Assembly: GCA_964517765.1 (NCBI GenBank)
Contig: CAZFEN010000022.1
Location: 1 to 20,129, forward strand
From: Hydromicrobium sp964517765
GTDB taxonomy: Bacteria > Actinomycetota > Humimicrobiia > Humimicrobiales > Humimicrobiaceae
Length of the DNA stretch: 20,129 nt
Reading direction: 5' to 3'
Made by a program: the position numbers and the translations under genes. The notes beneath the pieces were generated by a model. That model was not told the origin of the DNA and did no database searches. It worked only from the letters and a program-made list of their open reading frames with translations. This document shows positions 9,656-17,707 of the stretch, in pieces; position 1 is the first letter of the stretch; every line of letters starts with the position of its first letter.

Positions 9656-10591
9656 ATGAAGGGGAAATTACTAACCAGAGAAGAAATCAAGAGAGTATTA
9701 AGGGGCACTTTACTTGATAATATTGTTTTTGATGCGGATATATCAGCATTGACTTCTATCAAAACCGGCGGAAAAGCACTGTGTTGTTTTACTGCAGATA
9801 GAATGAAAGATTTAAAAAAAATTATAGATACCTGTATAAAAAATCAATTTAAGTTTATAGTAGAAGGAGATGGTACAAACATTATGTTTAACGATGAATA
9901 TAATGATATTGTAATCATAAAACTCGGAAAGGATTTTAATTTTCTGGAATTTAAAGATGGAGATAAAATCATTGCCGGGGCGGCTTATAACCTTTCGAAA
10001 TTCGTAAATAGTGCAGCAGACAGAGGGTATGATTTTTCGGACCTTTCCGGTATACCCGGTACGATAGGTGGCAGTGTAATGGGTAATAGCGGGAGCAAAA
10101 ATGCGGGAATCTGCGATTTTATAGAGACTGTAAACTATATCTCAAATAATGACGGAATCATAATGGAAAAAACCAATGTTCTGAAAAAGTGTGATTTCGA
10201 TTACCGTCATTTCTATATTACGGATTTAGTGGTACTTACAGGGATGGTTTTAAAAACAAAGAAATCCGATAGAAGTAATATTTTAATAAAAATAAAAGAG
10301 AGAATAAAAAATAAAAAATTAACACAGCCGGTAAATACAAAAAACTCCGGCTGTTTTTTTAAAAATACCGGTAACAGTTCCAGACCGACCGGAGAATTAA
10401 TAGAAGCATGTGGTTTAAAGGGTTTCATTTATGGTGGAGCCAGGATATCGAGCAAGCATGCAAATTATATCGAAAACTTTAACAATGCCACCTCGAAAGA
10501 CATATTTGTCCTCTCTAAAATAATAAAGAGTATGGTTATGAAAAAGTTTGGGATCAAATTAGAATATGAAGTAAAGTTAATCGGATTTTAA
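9656..10591 (+). CDS. murB: UDP-N-acetylenolpyruvoylglucosamine reductase MurB (type II)
   Basis: FAD- and NADPH-dependent cytoplasmic reductase that makes UDP-MurNAc. At 311 residues without the extra insert of E. coli MurB, it fits the shorter type II form. FAD-domain motifs include EGDGTNIMF near 70-78 and SGIPGTIGGSVMGNSG from 131. DYRHF at 182-186 supplies the conserved Arg. NSGCFFKN at 230-237 places Cys233 where most MurB enzymes have the proton-donating Ser. The terminal LEYEVKLIG carries the conserved Glu (E304). The gene sits between murC and ddl, as in many non-enteric dcw clusters. A hairpin plus T-run lies inside it at 10324-10360, over the codons just before and at the Cys233 motif. 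ddl begins 1 bp after the stop. Confidence 0.95.
   Translation: MKGKLLTREEIKRVLRGTLLDNIVFDADISALTSIKTGGKALCCFTADRMKDLKKIIDTCIKNQFKFIVEGDGTNIMFNDEYNDIVIIKLGKDFNFLEFKDGDKIIAGAAYNLSKFVNSAADRGYDFSDLSGIPGTIGGSVMGNSGSKNAGICDFIETVNYISNNDGIIMEKTNVLKKCDFDYRHFYITDLVVLTGMVLKTKKSDRSNILIKIKERIKNKKLTQPVNTKNSGCFFKNTGNSSRPTGELIEACGLKGFIYGGARISSKHANYIENFNNATSKDIFVLSKIIKSMVMKKFGIKLEYEVKLIGF
10324..10360 (+). terminator. Intrinsic-terminator-like hairpin inside murB
   Basis: ACAGCCGG at 10324-10331 is perfectly complementary to CCGGCTGT at 10347-10354, giving an 8-bp stem with six G-C pairs. The loop is 15 nt. The last T of the right arm starts a run of seven Ts (10354-10360). This is the shape of a rho-independent terminator on the coding strand, although the loop is longer than usual. 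It lies within the open reading frame, about 230 bp before the murB stop. The left side is also A-rich, so the reverse strand would show a U-rich tail after the same stem. It may act as an attenuator when translation is slow, or be a chance result of the codons used. Confidence 0.35.
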
Positions 10592-10592
10592 T

Positions 10593-11570
10593 ATGTCGGA
10601 CTTATTAAAAAAATTTCAGGATCTAGAAATCAGAAAAAAGAAAAAATTGCTAAGAATCGGAGTGATAGCAGGTGGTATTTCTTCTGAAAGAGAAATATCG
10701 CTTTTGACCGGAGAAAATATTTACAGGTCGCTTTTGAAATCGGGATATAATACTACCTTTATAGACTTAAAAAATGATTTTTATAATGACTTAAAAAAAA
10801 TCAATCTGGCGTTTCTGGCTCTTCATGGAAGGTACGGCGAAGACGGTACGGTCCAGGGGCTAATGGAAGTCATGAAAATTCCATATACCGGTTCAGGCGT
10901 ACTTAGCAGTGCTATTGCAATCAATAAGATACTCACAAAGAAGATTTTAGATTATGAAAACATACTTACTCCCCAATACATTACTCTGGATATTGATGGC
11001 AAAAATAATCCGGCGAATACAGGTTTATTTATAGGCGAAAAACTTTCTTATCCGGTGATAGTCAAACCAAATAACGAAGGTTCGACTATAGGAGTCAATA
11101 TTGTGGGCAGTGACGAACAATTAGAATATGCCATTGAAGATGCATCAAAATATGATAAAAAAATTTTGATTGAAAAATATATAAATGGCCGTGAATTGAC
11201 AGTAAGTGTCATAGGTAAGGATCCGGTTGCACTTCCGATAATTGAAATAAAACCCAGAAGCGGTTTCTATGATTATAAGGCAAAGTACACAAAGGGAATG
11301 ACAGAATATATAGTTCCTGCAGAGCTTCCAGATGAATTGTCCTGTCATATATCAGAAACAGCAGTAAAATGCCATAAAGTACTGGAATGCAGCGGGATAT
11401 CGAGATCGGACTTTATTCTGGACAGCAAAAACAATGCTTATTTTTTTGAATTAAACACTATGCCCGGTATGACCGCTACAAGTCTGGTTCCGAAGGCAGC
11501 CGGAGCTGCCGGAATTGATTTTGATTTGTTAGTAGAGATAATATTAGATTCGGCAAGTTTGAAAGTATAG
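10593..11570 (+). CDS. ddl: D-alanine--D-alanine ligase
   Basis: ATP-grasp ligase making the D-Ala-D-Ala dipeptide used by MurF. The 325 residues show GGISSEREISLLTG at 27-40, LHGRYGEDGTVQGLME at 77-92, ATP-grasp VKPNNEGSTIGV at 157-168, FYDYKAKYT at 225-233, and the magnesium-binding FFELNTMPGMTATS at 284-297. The Tyr-rich FYDYKAKY loop fits D-Ala-D-Ala rather than D-Ala-D-lactate ligases. About 20 charged, Lys-rich residues precede the first strand, slightly longer than many relatives; the ATG at 10593 is kept because it starts 1 bp after murB. The downstream ftsQ frame is already open inside the 3' end of this gene. Confidence 0.95.
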   Translation: MSDLLKKFQDLEIRKKKKLLRIGVIAGGISSEREISLLTGENIYRSLLKSGYNTTFIDLKNDFYNDLKKINLAFLALHGRYGEDGTVQGLMEVMKIPYTGSGVLSSAIAINKILTKKILDYENILTPQYITLDIDGKNNPANTGLFIGEKLSYPVIVKPNNEGSTIGVNIVGSDEQLEYAIEDASKYDKKILIEKYINGRELTVSVIGKDPVALPIIEIKPRSGFYDYKAKYTKGMTEYIVPAELPDELSCHISETAVKCHKVLECSGISRSDFILDSKNNAYFFELNTMPGMTATSLVPKAAGAAGIDFDLLVEIILDSASLKV

Positions 11571-11575
11571 TCTCG

Positions 11576-11581
11576 GGTGAT
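11576..11581 (+). promoter_or_regulatory. Ribosome binding site that decides the ftsQ start
   Basis: GGTGAT here matches the downstream half of the full anti-Shine-Dalgarno complement (AGGAGGTGAT). It ends three bases before an in-frame ATT at 11585, the correct geometry for this half-site. The same element, as AGGTGAT, sits four bases before the ftsZ GTG in this window, which supports its use in this genome. Confidence 0.45.
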
Positions 11582-11584
11582 AAA

Positions 11585-12355
11585 ATTAAAAATAATGAAA
11601 ATATCATACTGGCAAGAAAAAGGAAGATTCTCAGAAGAAGAATCTGGAGTTTTATTAAATTACTACTTATTGTCACGTTCTTTGCATCGGCAGTCTGGGG
11701 ATTGAATTTTTTTTACAACAGCGAATATTTTAAAGTAAAGAATATAGATGTTAAAGATAATACACATTATGATAATGAAGAAATACTGGATCTGATACCT
11801 GAGGTAATAGGGGCCAATATATTCGAAATCAATAAGAAAATAGTCGAAGAAACAATAACGGGAGAGTTGACCTGGGTAAAAGAAGTAGAACTCAGCAAAA
11901 TTTTTCCTGATAGAGTCATAGTAAAACTGGTCGAGAGAAAACCTGAACTTATAATAGTGTATAAGAACGATTATTTCCTTATGGATGGCGAAGGTGTGAT
12001 TCTGGATAAGATCACAGAAAAAAATCTGAATAATTACAAAGATTTACTTCTGATAAAAAATGCAGTCAGTTATAATGTAAGCATAGGTGAAAAAATTGCA
12101 AAAAAGAACGCATTAAGCTGTATAGATATTTATAAAGCTTTCGACAGTGAAATGAAATCTACAATAAACGAAGCAAGGCTTGAAGACAATATTTCAGGAG
12201 ACATAGTATTCGAAACCATAGATGGAAAAGAAATAATTTTCGGTGACAGCAGCGAAACGGTTAAAAAAATCGAAGCATTGAAGCAGATATTGGAAGATGA
12301 AACCGATTATACTGTAATAGATATAAGAAGCTGGGAAAATCCTGTATTAAGATAA
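11585..12355 (+). CDS. ftsQ: Cell division protein FtsQ/DivIB with apparent non-standard ATT start
   Basis: Bitopic membrane protein of the divisome that links FtsL/DivIC and the synthases at the septum. From 11585 it would have 256 residues: a basic cytoplasmic tail (ARKRKILRRR), a membrane segment at about 21-43, a POTRA domain from about 49 (FKVKNIDVKDNTHYDNEEI) and the FtsQ beta domain. Identity rests on topology, the POTRA pattern and position between ddl and ftsA. The frame is open back to 11525 but contains no ATG, GTG or TTG until TTG 11702, which would remove most of the membrane anchor. ATT 11585 has a well-placed GGTGAT. Alternatives are CTG 11609, or a missing A in the run after ATG 11595, which would give an MKNIILARKRK start. 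Confidence 0.85.
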   Translation: MKNNENIILARKRKILRRRIWSFIKLLLIVTFFASAVWGLNFFYNSEYFKVKNIDVKDNTHYDNEEILDLIPEVIGANIFEINKKIVEETITGELTWVKEVELSKIFPDRVIVKLVERKPELIIVYKNDYFLMDGEGVILDKITEKNLNNYKDLLLIKNAVSYNVSIGEKIAKKNALSCIDIYKAFDSEMKSTINEARLEDNISGDIVFETIDGKEIIFGDSSETVKKIEALKQILEDETDYTVIDIRSWENPVLR

Positions 12356-12371
12356 TGTAGCGGAGGTTAAA

Positions 12372-13625
12372 TTGTCGGCAAATGAAGAATATATTGCAGG
12401 TATCGATATAGGAACTACTAAAATCACCACTTTAATCGGGAAAGTAGAAAAAAACAATATACTCAAAATAAAAGGTTATGGAATTTCCCATTCCAATGGC
12501 ATAAAGAAGGGCTTAATAGTTAACATCAATGAAGCAACAAAGTCTATACTTCATTCAATAGAAATGGCAGAAAGAACCACAAAGGTATTTGTAGATAGTG
12601 CCTACATAGGAGTAACGGGAAAGCATATTTCTTTCATTAGCAACTGGTGCGATGTAAATATCAATTCACCTAATAATATAATAAGAAAAGCAGACGTAGA
12701 CAGACTTATTTCAACGGCAAATAAAGTAACTCTGTCTTCTCAATATGAGATCATACACACTCTGATCAAACAATTTGTCATTGATGAGGAAAAAGGCATT
12801 ATAGATCCGATAGGTTTATCAGCAAATAAATTATCTGTCGAGCTGTTGGCTGTTTATGGAACGGCTTCTCTTATAAACAATGTGGTCAACAGTGTGAGAG
12901 CTGCTAAAGTTGAAGTAGAGGACATAATAATTGAGGCACTTGCCTCAAGCGAAGCCGTGCTTACTCCGGAAGAAAAAGAAAGCGGAGTAATACTCCTTGA
13001 TATAGGAGGGGGAACGACCGATGTGGCAATATATAAAGACAAGAAGATGGTATTTACATATTGTCTGCCTGTAGGGGGAGATTTGATAACGAATGATATT
13101 TCCATTGGTCTCAACATAACACTTCCAAAAGCAGAAGAAATCAAAAGAAAATTTGCCAATGTAGACTACAATTTTTATGATACTTTAAATAAAGTAAATA
13201 TAGGTGATATAAAGATAGATAGCAATAAGACAACATTAAACATAAGATTGTATAATATAGTTAATTGCAGGGTAAAGGAAATGCTGGGTCTTGTTAAAGA
13301 AAAGGTTGAAGGTTATAGTTTCATACATGAAGTTCCCTGCGGGCTGGTTATAACAGGAGGGTCATCCATGCTTAAAGGATTAGCTCCGCTTGCAAATTCT
13401 GTTTTTAATTTGCCTGTAAGATTGGGAGTTTCATATGACACGGAAGGACCCCAGGAAGTGATAAGTGATCCTATCTATTCCACAGGAGTAGGTTTATTAA
13501 AATACGCCTATCAGATGAAGAATTACCGGAGTCTGGACCAGATCGGAGAAAAGAAAGAGCAAAATACTTTTATTAATAGATTTAAAGAATTTATTTTAAA
13601 AATTTTAAAAAACGAAAGTAGGTGA
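12372..13625 (+). CDS. ftsA: Cell division protein FtsA
   Basis: Actin-like ATPase that anchors FtsZ to the membrane. The 417 residues have the phosphate-1 loop GIDIGTTKITTLIG at 10-23, the SHS2 (1C) subdomain in the N-terminal half, phosphate-2 LLDIGGGTTDVAIY at 208-221, and the adenosine motif VITGGSSMLKG. The last about 19 residues (FINRFKEFILKILKNE) form a likely amphipathic membrane-targeting helix, as expected for FtsA. The TTG start at 12372 is supported by GGAGG at 12362-12366, five bases upstream, and follows ftsQ by 16 bp. Its final codon and stop form the ribosome binding site of ftsZ. Confidence 0.95.
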   Translation: MSANEEYIAGIDIGTTKITTLIGKVEKNNILKIKGYGISHSNGIKKGLIVNINEATKSILHSIEMAERTTKVFVDSAYIGVTGKHISFISNWCDVNINSPNNIIRKADVDRLISTANKVTLSSQYEIIHTLIKQFVIDEEKGIIDPIGLSANKLSVELLAVYGTASLINNVVNSVRAAKVEVEDIIIEALASSEAVLTPEEKESGVILLDIGGGTTDVAIYKDKKMVFTYCLPVGGDLITNDISIGLNITLPKAEEIKRKFANVDYNFYDTLNKVNIGDIKIDSNKTTLNIRLYNIVNCRVKEMLGLVKEKVEGYSFIHEVPCGLVITGGSSMLKGLAPLANSVFNLPVRLGVSYDTEGPQEVISDPIYSTGVGLLKYAYQMKNYRSLDQIGEKKEQNTFINRFKEFILKILKNESR

Positions 13626-13626
13626 T
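13620..13626 (+). promoter_or_regulatory. ftsZ ribosome binding site embedded in the ftsA stop
   Basis: AGGTGAT at 13620-13626 covers the last codon (AGG) and the TGA stop of ftsA. It lies four bases before the GTG at 13631. This favours GTG 13631 over an earlier in-frame GTG at 13622, which overlaps the site itself, and over ATG 13637. It implies that translation of ftsA and ftsZ is coupled. Confidence 0.6.
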
Positions 13627-13630
13627 AGCA

Positions 13631-14773
13631 GTGAGTATGGATTTTGATAAAAGCTATTACGCAGTCATAAGGGTAATAGGAGTAGGGGGAGGCGGCAGTA
13701 ATGCCATAAATAGAATGATGGAAGATAATTTGAGCGGATGTGAATTCGTGGCGGTAAATACTGATGCCCAGGCGCTTATGATGTCAAGTGCCGACAGGAA
13801 AGTGCTGATAGGCGAAAGTGGACTGGGTGCAGGATCTAACCCTGAAATAGGAAGAGTAGCTGCAGAAAAATCTATAGAATCTATTAAAGAGGTTGTAAAA
13901 GATGCGGATATGATTTTTTTGACCGTAGGCGAAGGTGGTGGGACAGGAACCGGTGCCGCCCCTATTATTGCGGCGACTGCCAGGGAAGCGGGGTGTCTGA
14001 CAATTGCAGTTGTGACTAAACCATTCACCTTTGAAGGCAGAAAGAGAATGTGTCAGGCCGAAGAAGGAATCAACGATTTAAAAGACAAAGTCGATACTCT
14101 GATAATCATACCAAATGACAGGCTGCTGGAGATTTCCGATGATAATACCACGCTTCTTAATGCTTTTAGATTGGCAGACAATGTACTGAGAGCGGGTGTA
14201 AGGGGGGTCACTGATTTGATAACTCTGCCCGGTCTTATTAATCTGGATTTCGCGGATGTAAAATCGATTATCAAAAATGCAGGAAATGCAATACTGGGGG
14301 ATGGAACGGCGTCAGGTGAAAGCAGGGCCATCAAGGCTGCTCAGAATGCAATTAACAGTCCTTTGATTGAAACCTCCATAGAGGGGGCAAGCGGAATTCT
14401 GCTCAATATATCAGGCGGACCGGATTTAAAACTTTTTGAAGTCAATCAGGCAGCGGAAATTATAAGGAATGCTTCAAGCCCAAATGCCAACATTATCTTT
14501 GGTGCGGTTATCGATGAAAGTATGAATGATAATGTAAAGGTCACTATCATTGCAACCGGATTTGAATCCAGGAAAGCTCCAAAAGTAAAAGTGGATGAAG
14601 GTCAGAAGAGGAAAAAAGAAGTAGAGAAAAAATTATTTGAGTTTGAAAAAGAGATATTGTCCGGGAAAACTAAAAAAGAAGATTTTAAAAAAGTATCGGA
14701 AGATGACTTCAAGTCTATAGAAGACGACGATTATCTTGATATACCTACTTTCTTGAGAAAAAATAAAAAATAA
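13631..14773 (+). CDS. ftsZ: Cell division GTPase FtsZ
   Basis: Tubulin-like GTPase that forms the cytokinetic ring. From GTG 13631 it has 380 residues. It shows VIGVGGGGSNAINRM near 15-29, the tubulin signature GGGTGTGAAP at 102-111, the NDRLL guanine-binding region from 162, and the synergy loop NLDFADVKS at 204-212 with the catalytic Asp. A variable Lys/Glu-rich linker follows, ending in DIPTFLRKNKK, the conserved tail that binds FtsA and SepF. An in-frame GTG at 13622 would add three residues, but it falls inside the ribosome binding site. The next gene begins 27 bp downstream. Confidence 0.97.
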   Translation: MSMDFDKSYYAVIRVIGVGGGGSNAINRMMEDNLSGCEFVAVNTDAQALMMSSADRKVLIGESGLGAGSNPEIGRVAAEKSIESIKEVVKDADMIFLTVGEGGGTGTGAAPIIAATAREAGCLTIAVVTKPFTFEGRKRMCQAEEGINDLKDKVDTLIIIPNDRLLEISDDNTTLLNAFRLADNVLRAGVRGVTDLITLPGLINLDFADVKSIIKNAGNAILGDGTASGESRAIKAAQNAINSPLIETSIEGASGILLNISGGPDLKLFEVNQAAEIIRNASSPNANIIFGAVIDESMNDNVKVTIIATGFESRKAPKVKVDEGQKRKKEVEKKLFEFEKEILSGKTKKEDFKKVSEDDFKSIEDDDYLDIPTFLRKNKK

Positions 14774-14800
14774 GCTATCTCTAATGATTGGAAGTTTGAA

Positions 14801-15598
14801 ATGATAGGTATGGAAAATATATCGGCGCATAACCTTCCAATATATTTATCGAATTATTTAAAGAATAATCATGGAATAATTTTATGTTTTACAACCAGTA
14901 AAAATAGGCAGGGTAAAGGTGAGTCTGATTCTTTTAATGTTGATTACTATGCCGGTGAGAGAGAGGAAAATGTAAGGAAGAACAGGGAAATGATTTTAAG
15001 GAAACTGGAACTGAAAAAAAATAGAAAAATATATTCGGCAAAACAGGTGCACGGAACAAATATATTGAATATCAATAAAAACATGAACCTTGAATCAGAC
15101 AATATTATGAGAGAAGCTGATTGTCTGATCACTGATTTGAAAAATATTCCGATTATGGTGATGGGAGCAGACTGTAATCTAATACTGATGGCAGATATAA
15201 ACAAAAAAGTGATTGCTGCCGTTCATGCCGGATGGAGAGGAACTTTGCAGGAACTGGTAGCAAAAGTAATCTCATACATGAAAAGAAATTTCGGAAGTAA
15301 AAGCAAAGATATTTTTGTTGCTTTTGGTCCAAGTATAAGAAAATGTTGTTATAAAATCGATAGTAATGTTCTAAAAAAATTTACGGATAAATTTGGTTTG
15401 GGGAATTTTTTTACAAAGAAAAACAATGATATTTTTTTGGACCTTATTAATCTAAATCGTGTGCAGCTGGAAAAATCAGGGATAAGTGAAGAAAATGTTT
15501 ATGACTGCGGGAAGTGTACTTATTGTGATGGGGATTTTTTTTCATATCGGAGAAATAGAGTAACCGGAAGACAGGCAGGAATAGCAATTATCGAGTAA
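14801..15598 (+). CDS. pgeF: Peptidoglycan editing factor / purine nucleoside phosphorylase, PgeF (YfiH, YlmD, laccase-domain)
   Basis: Member of the YfiH/LACC1 family. Relatives are cytoplasmic enzymes with purine nucleoside phosphorylase or adenosine deaminase activity, and E. coli PgeF keeps L-Ser out of the stem peptide. The 265 residues hold the zinc ligands in typical motifs: KQVHGTN (H84), GADCNLILMAD (C125) and AAVHAGWRGTL (H142). FGPSIRKCCYKID and KCTYCDGDFFSYRRNRVTGRQAG follow. GGAAG at 14790-14794 lies six bases before ATG 14801; ATG 14810 is an alternative. It stands directly after ftsZ, as ylmD does in Gram-positive bacteria. The substrate here is not known. Confidence 0.92.
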   Translation: MIGMENISAHNLPIYLSNYLKNNHGIILCFTTSKNRQGKGESDSFNVDYYAGEREENVRKNREMILRKLELKKNRKIYSAKQVHGTNILNINKNMNLESDNIMREADCLITDLKNIPIMVMGADCNLILMADINKKVIAAVHAGWRGTLQELVAKVISYMKRNFGSKSKDIFVAFGPSIRKCCYKIDSNVLKKFTDKFGLGNFFTKKNNDIFLDLINLNRVQLEKSGISEENVYDCGKCTYCDGDFFSYRRNRVTGRQAGIAIIE

Positions 15599-15614
15599 TT
15601 ATAATTGTTGAATT

Positions 15615-16322
15615 ATGGAAGATAACATTGACCCAATTAAAGAAGGTGACAGATTAAGAAGGAATATCGATAATCTAAAAAAAGAAATAGATGCAACCTG
15701 TAAGAAAATCGGTAGAGACAGCAGAGATATAACAATCATAGCTGCTACTAAATATGCCTCTGCCGGACAGGTAAAATCGGTTTACAATCTGGGTATCAGG
15801 AATTTTGGTGAAAATAGGGCAGATCAGCTGGAGGAAAAATATAATGCGGTTAAGGGAGATCCGGTATGGCATTTTATTGGACATCTTCAGAGCAGAAAAA
15901 TAAAAATAGTGGTTCCGCTGGTGGAATTCATACATTCAACAGATAATATAAGTACTTTAAGTAAAGTAAACGATGAAGCCACGAAACTAAATAAAGTTCA
16001 AAGATTATTAGTAGAGGTTAATATTTCAGGGGAACAATCTAAATATGGTATGAATCCGGATGATTTACATGATTTTATTAAAAAATCATTGAATTTTAAA
16101 AATATAAGGTTAGTGGGATTGATGACTGTTGCACCTTTGACGGATAATTTCGAATACGTAAGAGAAATTTTCAGAAGATTAAGAATTCTCCGTGATAAGT
16201 CGAATAAAGATTTTAAAAATATCAGTTTAAGGGAACTATCGATGGGGATGAGTAATGATTACAGGGTGGCAATCGAGGAAGGTGCCACAATGATAAGGAT
16301 CGGTTCTATTATATTTAAATAA
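15615..16322 (+). CDS. yggS: Pyridoxal phosphate homeostasis protein YggS/YlmE
   Basis: Single-domain, alanine-racemase-fold protein that binds pyridoxal 5'-phosphate and balances vitamin B6 and amino acid pools. At 235 residues it has normal length. The PLP lysine is K46 in IIAATKYAS. GIRNFGENRADQL, WHFIGHLQSRK at 85-95 and SMGMSNDYRVAIEEGATMIRIG from 209 are family signatures. Its place between pgeF and sepF matches the ylmD-ylmE-ylmF order of Gram-positive bacteria; next to proC it also recalls the yggS-proC pair of proteobacteria. The start ATG is 16 bp after pgeF. Confidence 0.95.
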   Translation: MEDNIDPIKEGDRLRRNIDNLKKEIDATCKKIGRDSRDITIIAATKYASAGQVKSVYNLGIRNFGENRADQLEEKYNAVKGDPVWHFIGHLQSRKIKIVVPLVEFIHSTDNISTLSKVNDEATKLNKVQRLLVEVNISGEQSKYGMNPDDLHDFIKKSLNFKNIRLVGLMTVAPLTDNFEYVREIFRRLRILRDKSNKDFKNISLRELSMGMSNDYRVAIEEGATMIRIGSIIFK

Positions 16323-16347
16323 ATTTTAATTATACAGAGGAGGGAAA

Positions 16348-16869
16348 ATGAGTAGATTTTTTAAGAAGACTCTTTCTTTTTTTGGTATATCCGATGAAGA
16401 TGAAATAGATCTGGACGAAACGGAAGGCAGGGAAACAGAAAAAGTAAAAGTCAGAACATTGAGGGGCAAAAGTGGTAAAATAGATTCTGTTCATGATGTT
16501 CATGAAAAAGAGAGTCCAAGGAGGGGTCATATTTTTGGTTCTAAACCATCCAGAAAAATTTCATTGATCGGTTCAGAGAGAGATGTGATTAAATCAAGGG
16601 TTTTTATTGCAGAGCCCAAAGAATTCGAGGAGATACAGGTAATTGCAGACAATTTCAAAGATAATATTCCCGTGATAATCAATCTGCAGAAAGCTGATCA
16701 GGAATTGGGTAAAAGGATAATCGATTTTTGCAGCGGGCTTACTTATGCTCTGGAAGGGAATATTAAAAAAGTAGCAGAAAAAGTTTTTTTAATTACCCCT
16801 TTCAACGTAGAAGTCAGTTCCGAAGAGAAAGAACTGCTGCGGGAAGAGGGTTTTTATAATAACTTTTAA
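16348..16869 (+). CDS. sepF: Cell division protein SepF (YlmF)
   Basis: Cytoplasmic protein that bundles FtsZ and tethers it to the membrane. The 173 residues begin with a likely amphipathic membrane-binding helix (MSRFFKKTLSFFGI). An acidic and then basic linker follows to about residue 80. The SepF domain (DUF552) spans about 82-156, with VFIAEPKEFEEIQVIAD, VIINLQKADQELGKRIIDF, and CSGLTYALEGNIKKVAEKVFLITP. A strong ribosome site, GGAGGG at 16339-16344, precedes ATG 16348. FtsA is also encoded here, so the ring has two potential anchors, as in Bacillus subtilis. The 25-bp spacer before it is AT-rich and could hold a weak promoter, but none is clear. Confidence 0.95.
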   Translation: MSRFFKKTLSFFGISDEDEIDLDETEGRETEKVKVRTLRGKSGKIDSVHDVHEKESPRRGHIFGSKPSRKISLIGSERDVIKSRVFIAEPKEFEEIQVIADNFKDNIPVIINLQKADQELGKRIIDFCSGLTYALEGNIKKVAEKVFLITPFNVEVSSEEKELLREEGFYNNF

Positions 16870-16885
16870 AAAAGAGGGTATTCAT

Positions 16886-17707
16886 TTGTGCAGTTATAAA
16901 CTGGGAATGATAGGCTGCGGAAATATGGGTGAAGCAATACTCGGAGGAATACTGGATTCAGGATTTTTAAACACTGATGAAATTATATCCTATGATATAG
17001 ACAATTCCCGCAGAAACTATATTAAAACCAATTATAATGTATGTCTGGCCGAAGGAATTTCCGATGTCGTAAAAAAAAGCAGATACATTCTTTTATCTGT
17101 GAAACCAAAGGATATCAAAACAGTACTGAGCGAGATCAGTACCTGTTTCGATAATAAGCTAAATTCAATCATAAGTATTGCAGCCGGAGTATCTACAGAT
17201 TATATAGAAAAATTTTTTGATTCGGATGCTTCAGTCATACGGGTAATGCCCAACTATCCCGCATTGTTCAGAAAGGGTATGGCTGCCATAAGCAGGGGCA
17301 GATTTACGAAAGACGAGGATTTATCTTTTATTGAAAAATTGATAAAAAGTACAGGAGATTATGTGATAATCGATGATAAGTACCAGGATATTGCAACTGC
17401 CTTAAGTGGAAGCGGACCGGCCTATTTCTTTCTTTTTTGTAAATATTTGATAAAATCTGGAATAAAAAATGGGCTGGATCCGGAGATATCAAAAAAATTG
17501 GTGACCGGCACTATGAATGGAGCAGCAACTGTAATTGATAAGTCCGGAATCGGACTTGACGGTTTAATCAGAAAGATTGCATCTCCTGGTGGTACAACCG
17601 AAAGGGCTCTTAAAGAATTTGAAAAAAATAGACTTGATGAAATAGTTTGCGGGGCCATAGAAAGTGCTAAAAAGAGAGCAAATGAGCTACAGGATCTGCT
17701 TGACTAA
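16886..17707 (+). CDS. proC: Pyrroline-5-carboxylate reductase ProC
   Basis: NAD(P)H-dependent enzyme for the last step of proline synthesis. The 273 residues start with a Rossmann loop MIGCGNMGEAILGG at 8-21. SVKPKD at 71-76, RVMPNYPA at 119-126, LSGSGPAYFF at 173-182 and ASPGGTTERAL at 232-242 are family signatures of the active site. The start is a TTG at 16886, with AGAGGG at 16873-16878 seven bases upstream; the first in-frame ATG would cut into the Rossmann strand. Its placement between sepF and divIVA is unusual for classical Gram-positive clusters, where yggT (ylmG) is normally found here; yggS and proC are commonly linked in other bacteria. Confidence 0.95.
   Translation: MCSYKLGMIGCGNMGEAILGGILDSGFLNTDEIISYDIDNSRRNYIKTNYNVCLAEGISDVVKKSRYILLSVKPKDIKTVLSEISTCFDNKLNSIISIAAGVSTDYIEKFFDSDASVIRVMPNYPALFRKGMAAISRGRFTKDEDLSFIEKLIKSTGDYVIIDDKYQDIATALSGSGPAYFFLFCKYLIKSGIKNGLDPEISKKLVTGTMNGAATVIDKSGIGLDGLIRKIASPGGTTERALKEFEKNRLDEIVCGAIESAKKRANELQDLLD

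Noticed and set aside
11702..12355. FtsQ beginning at TTG 11702
   Set aside because: This start falls at the end of the membrane segment and has no Shine-Dalgarno; it would leave FtsQ without its anchor and basic tail, both clearly encoded just upstream in the same frame.
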